From the NCBI GenBank assembly GCA_013203015.1, contig JABMPO010000311.1, positions 1 through 9,472 of the forward strand: DNA of 9,472 bases, read 5' to 3'. Of the stretch, positions 7,224 through 9,472 are shown one piece after another. The notes under the pieces are model-generated. The model ran no database searches and was not told the origin of the DNA. It saw nothing but the letters and a program-made list of their open reading frames with translations. The position numbers and the translations under genes are program-made. How positions within the stretch are numbered: position 1 is the stretch's first letter; every line of letters starts with the position of its first letter. This stretch comes from Fidelibacterota bacterium (GTDB lineage: Bacteria > Fidelibacterota > Marinisomatia > Marinisomatales > TCS56).

Positions 7224-8767
7224 GCTCTACCCACCCAGGAGTGCTAATCCTTGATTTCGGTTCACAGTACACCCAATTGATTGCCCGTCGCATCCGTGAG
7301 CAGCACGTTTATTCAGAGATAATTTCCCACGATACTCCTTTGGAAGAAATTATCGCGTTGAATCCCCTGGCGTTAATTTTATCCGGTGGCCCGTCCAGTG
7401 TTTATGACTCCGCAGCACCTGATTATGATAAAAGAATATTTGATCTGTCAGTACCGATTTTAGGAATTTGTTACGGATTGCATCTGTTGTCGGATCATCA
7501 TGGCGGTCAGATTAAAAAATTAGGTACCGGCGAATACGGTTTTGCGAATATTGAAATATTTTCTCAAAGCGATTTATTTGCCGGTGTGGCTTCTGGTTCT
7601 CAGGTCTGGATGAGTCACCAGGATCAGGTGATTAACCTGCCCAACGATTGGCAGATACTGGCAAAATCTTCCAATGGAATTGTTGCTGCAATCGGGAATC
7701 AATCTATTAAACGGTATGCCGTACAATTTCATCCTGAAGTAGTTCACACCGTTGAAGGTGCCACTATCATAAATAATTTTCTTTTCAAAATTGCCGGCTG
7801 TAAACCGGATTGGACGCCGGGCAATTTTGTTCAGGAGCAAATTACCGCGATCCGGGATACCGTCGGGCAGAGTCGGGTTATTTGCGGAGTTAGTGGTGGT
7901 GTTGACTCGACGGTAGTTGCTGCCTTATTGCATAAAGCTCTTGGTTCCCAGGTCACCGCGGTATTGATTGATCACGGTTTATTACGCAAAAATGAAGCCC
8001 GGCAATGTGTGGCGGCTTTGAAAAATGGCTTGGGTGTAAATATTCACACTTTTGATGAAGCCGACCGCTTCCTGACTCGTTTGGCGGGAATTACTGAGCC
8101 TGAAAAGAAACGAAAGATCATTGGCGAGCAATTTATCCGTGCATTTGAAGCTGCTACGGCAAAACTTGGCAGCTCTGATTTTCTGGCGCAGGGAACTTTA
8201 TATCCTGATATCATTGAAAGTGGCAGTACTAAAAAAGGTCCGGCAGCAGTAATAAAATCACATCATAATGTGGGTGGTCTGCCGGCAGATATGAATTTTG
8301 AATTGATTGAACCATTGCGGGATTTGTTCAAAGATGAAGTACGACGAGTCGGGAGTGAATTGGGATTACCCGAAGCCCTTATCGGTCGGCATCCTTTTCC
8401 GGGTCCTGGGTTAGCAGTTAGAATAATCGGAGAAATAACACCCGAGCGAATTGCTATCCTGCGCGAGGCGGACGATATTTACTTGAATATTTTGCACGAA
8501 GATGGTTTGTATGATGAAATCTGGCAGGCTTTCTCGGTATTAATTCCGGTAAAAACGGTCGGTGTAATGGGGGATGCCCGTACCTATGAAAATCTGTTGG
8601 GTCTACGAGCGGTTGTGAGTGCCGATGGAATGACGGCAGACTGGTACCGGATGCCCCACAATACTTTATCAAAGATTTCAAATCGAATTGTAAATTCGGT
8701 AAAGGGAATTAACCGTGTGGTATATGATATTACCTCCAAACCGCCCGGTACAATCGAATGGGAATAA
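7220..8767 (+). CDS. guaA: GMP synthase (glutamine-hydrolysing) GuaA
   Basis: Makes GMP from XMP, ATP and glutamine. The class I glutaminase domain (about 8-190) has the nucleophile C84 in 'GICYGLHLL', H171 and E173 in 'QFHPEV', and 'SGGPSSVYD' (55-63). The ATP pyrophosphatase domain has the PP-loop SGGVDS (225-230) and 'IDHGLLRKNE'. The dimerisation domain shows 'GRHPFPGPGLAVRIIGE' and ends 'SKPPGTIEWE', the family C-terminus. I chose the ATG at 7220, which overlaps the surE stop by four bases (ATGA) and gives 515 residues; a GTG at 7208 would only add four residues. Odd point: the residue four after the nucleophile is His (H88) where most relatives have Gln ('CYGMQ'). Confidence 0.98.
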   Translation: MSSTHPGVLILDFGSQYTQLIARRIREQHVYSEIISHDTPLEEIIALNPLALILSGGPSSVYDSAAPDYDKRIFDLSVPILGICYGLHLLSDHHGGQIKKLGTGEYGFANIEIFSQSDLFAGVASGSQVWMSHQDQVINLPNDWQILAKSSNGIVAAIGNQSIKRYAVQFHPEVVHTVEGATIINNFLFKIAGCKPDWTPGNFVQEQITAIRDTVGQSRVICGVSGGVDSTVVAALLHKALGSQVTAVLIDHGLLRKNEARQCVAALKNGLGVNIHTFDEADRFLTRLAGITEPEKKRKIIGEQFIRAFEAATAKLGSSDFLAQGTLYPDIIESGSTKKGPAAVIKSHHNVGGLPADMNFELIEPLRDLFKDEVRRVGSELGLPEALIGRHPFPGPGLAVRIIGEITPERIAILREADDIYLNILHEDGLYDEIWQAFSVLIPVKTVGVMGDARTYENLLGLRAVVSADGMTADWYRMPHNTLSKISNRIVNSVKGINRVVYDITSKPPGTIEWE

Positions 8768-8779
8768 TTGGTTAATTAT
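8764..8779 (+). other. AT-rich hairpin over the guaA stop codon
   Basis: ATAATT (8764-8769) and AATTAT (8774-8779) pair around the loop GGTT. With a bulged A the stem extends to GG (8761-8762) and CC (8780-8781). The guaA stop TAA (8765-8767) lies in the stem. A short run of T (8797-8801) follows, but 16 bases past the stem, and the stem is almost all A-T, so it is weak as a terminator. It could mark partial termination or an RNA processing site between guaA and glmS. Confidence 0.25.
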
Positions 8780-8792
8780 CCATTGATAGAAT

Positions 8793-8798
8793 TATATT
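8793..8798 (+). promoter_or_regulatory. Possible -10 box before glmS
   Basis: TATATT matches TATAAT at five of six bases and lies 17 bases before the glmS ATG. No good -35 box stands at the proper distance; the nearest, TTGGTT (8768-8773), is 19 bases away and matches only three bases. Transcription from here would leave a leader of about ten bases. Such matches are frequent in AT-rich DNA. Confidence 0.15.
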
Positions 8799-8801
8799 TT
8801 T

Positions 8802-8806
8802 AAGGA
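8802..8806 (+). promoter_or_regulatory. Ribosome binding site of glmS
   Basis: AAGGA lies nine bases before the ATG at 8816. It fits the start needed to place Cys at residue 2, the catalytic residue that is exposed when the initiator Met is removed. Confidence 0.6.
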
Positions 8807-8815
8807 CGAGCAAAT

Positions 8816-9472
8816 ATGTGTGGTATCGTTGGCTATCTAGGCAATAAGGATTCAGTCCCGATTTTGCTTAAAGGACTGAAACGGCTTGAGTATCGCGGCT
8901 ATGATTCAGCAGGGTTGACAACAATCAATAATTCCCAATTGAATACGATCAAATGCGCTGGAAAAGTCTCGGAATTAGAAGCTGCTTTAGTTAAAAAAAG
9001 ACTGTCAGGTAGTTTGGGTATCGCCCATACCCGATGGGCAACTCATGGTGAACCAAATGACACCAATGCCCACCCCCATCTTGATCAGTCAGGTAAGATT
9101 GCGCTGATTCACAATGGAATTATTGAAAATTATAATAGTCTTAAGGTAGCCCTAAAACAACAGCAGATAAAATTTAAGAGTGATACTGATACAGAAGTCC
9201 TGGTCCAGTTGATAGCAGCTTTTTATAAGGGAGGGAAATTGTCTTTTCCCAAAGCTGTTCAAGCAGCCTTACAGGAAGTAGTTGGGGCCTATGGAATTGT
9301 TGCCGTCTGCGAAGATGAACCGGATTTGATGGTTGCCGCAAGATTTGGCAGTCCCCTGGTGCTGGGAGTGGGGGATGGGGAGTATCTCATTGCCAGTGAC
9401 GCTTCGCCGATTGTTGAGCATACCCGCAATGTTATTTATCTTGACGAAGGCGAATTGGTGACAATTACCAAA
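8816..9472 (+). CDS. glmS: Glutamine-fructose-6-phosphate aminotransferase GlmS (3' partial)
   Basis: GlmS makes glucosamine-6-phosphate from fructose-6-phosphate and glutamine, the entry to UDP-GlcNAc, peptidoglycan and lipid A. The 219 codons seen cover the class II glutaminase domain: nucleophile Cys2 in 'MCGIVGYLG', 'LEYRGYDSAG' (24-33), 'AHTRWATHGEP' (70-80) and 'HNGIIENY' (99-106), followed by 'SDTDTEVLVQLI' and 'AARFGSPLVLGVG'. The two sugar-isomerase (SIS) domains, about 380 residues in usual members, are beyond the right edge. The 48-base gap after guaA is too short for a glmS ribozyme, and none is seen. It may be read with the upstream operon or from its own promoter. Confidence 0.97.
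   Translation, partial: MCGIVGYLGNKDSVPILLKGLKRLEYRGYDSAGLTTINNSQLNTIKCAGKVSELEAALVKKRLSGSLGIAHTRWATHGEPNDTNAHPHLDQSGKIALIHNGIIENYNSLKVALKQQQIKFKSDTDTEVLVQLIAAFYKGGKLSFPKAVQAALQEVVGAYGIVAVCEDEPDLMVAARFGSPLVLGVGDGEYLIASDASPIVEHTRNVIYLDEGELVTITK

Noticed and set aside
8768..8815. glmS ribozyme or riboswitch before glmS
   Set aside because: The 48-base gap is far shorter than the roughly 150-base ribozyme, and no matching pairing is seen.

Overview
The window looks like chromosomal core DNA from a Gram-negative bacterium of the FCB (Fibrobacterota-Chlorobiota-Bacteroidota) superphylum. The best guess is one of its less-cultured lineages, such as Marinimicrobia, Calditrichota, Ignavibacteria-type or KSB1-type bacteria. 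Two things point there: a secreted protein ending in a type IX secretion (T9SS) sorting domain with the motif NYPNPFNPET, and a gene with the full layout of PorX, the response regulator of T9SS genes. Several starts carry purine-rich Shine-Dalgarno sequences (GGAGG before tsaB, AAGGA before glmS), which are rare in Bacteroidota proper. The phylum is an inference; there is no rRNA here.

Layout: every gene is on the + strand. Bases 2-2410 hold the C-terminal 803 codons of a large modular exported protein: tandem cadherin/Ig-like repeats, two beta-sandwich domains, an SbsA-type Ig domain, a dockerin-like pair, a cohesin-like domain and the T9SS sorting domain. Its start and signal peptide lie to the left of the window. 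A 108-base spacer follows, with a weak hairpin and a possible promoter.

Bases 2519-8767 form a tightly packed run of seven genes: porX, tsaE, tsaB, rimI, accD, surE and guaA. Junctions are overlaps of 4 to 20 bases or a gap of one base, so the run probably forms one operon. It joins a secretion regulator, two tRNA t6A factors (TsaE, TsaB), a ribosomal-protein acetyltransferase (RimI), the first step of fatty acid synthesis (AccD), a nucleotidase (SurE) and GMP synthetase (GuaA). After a 48-base gap, glmS begins and runs off the right edge; the next product would be glucosamine-6-phosphate for cell wall and LPS.

Most of the window is ordinary housekeeping content. The points worth a second look are the T9SS cargo beside porX and porX fused by overlap to the housekeeping operon, the dockerin plus cohesin plus sorting-domain layout of the cargo, and a Gln-to-His change beside the glutaminase nucleophile of GuaA. 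I saw no mobile element, CRISPR array, tRNA or rRNA, and no convincing new system.
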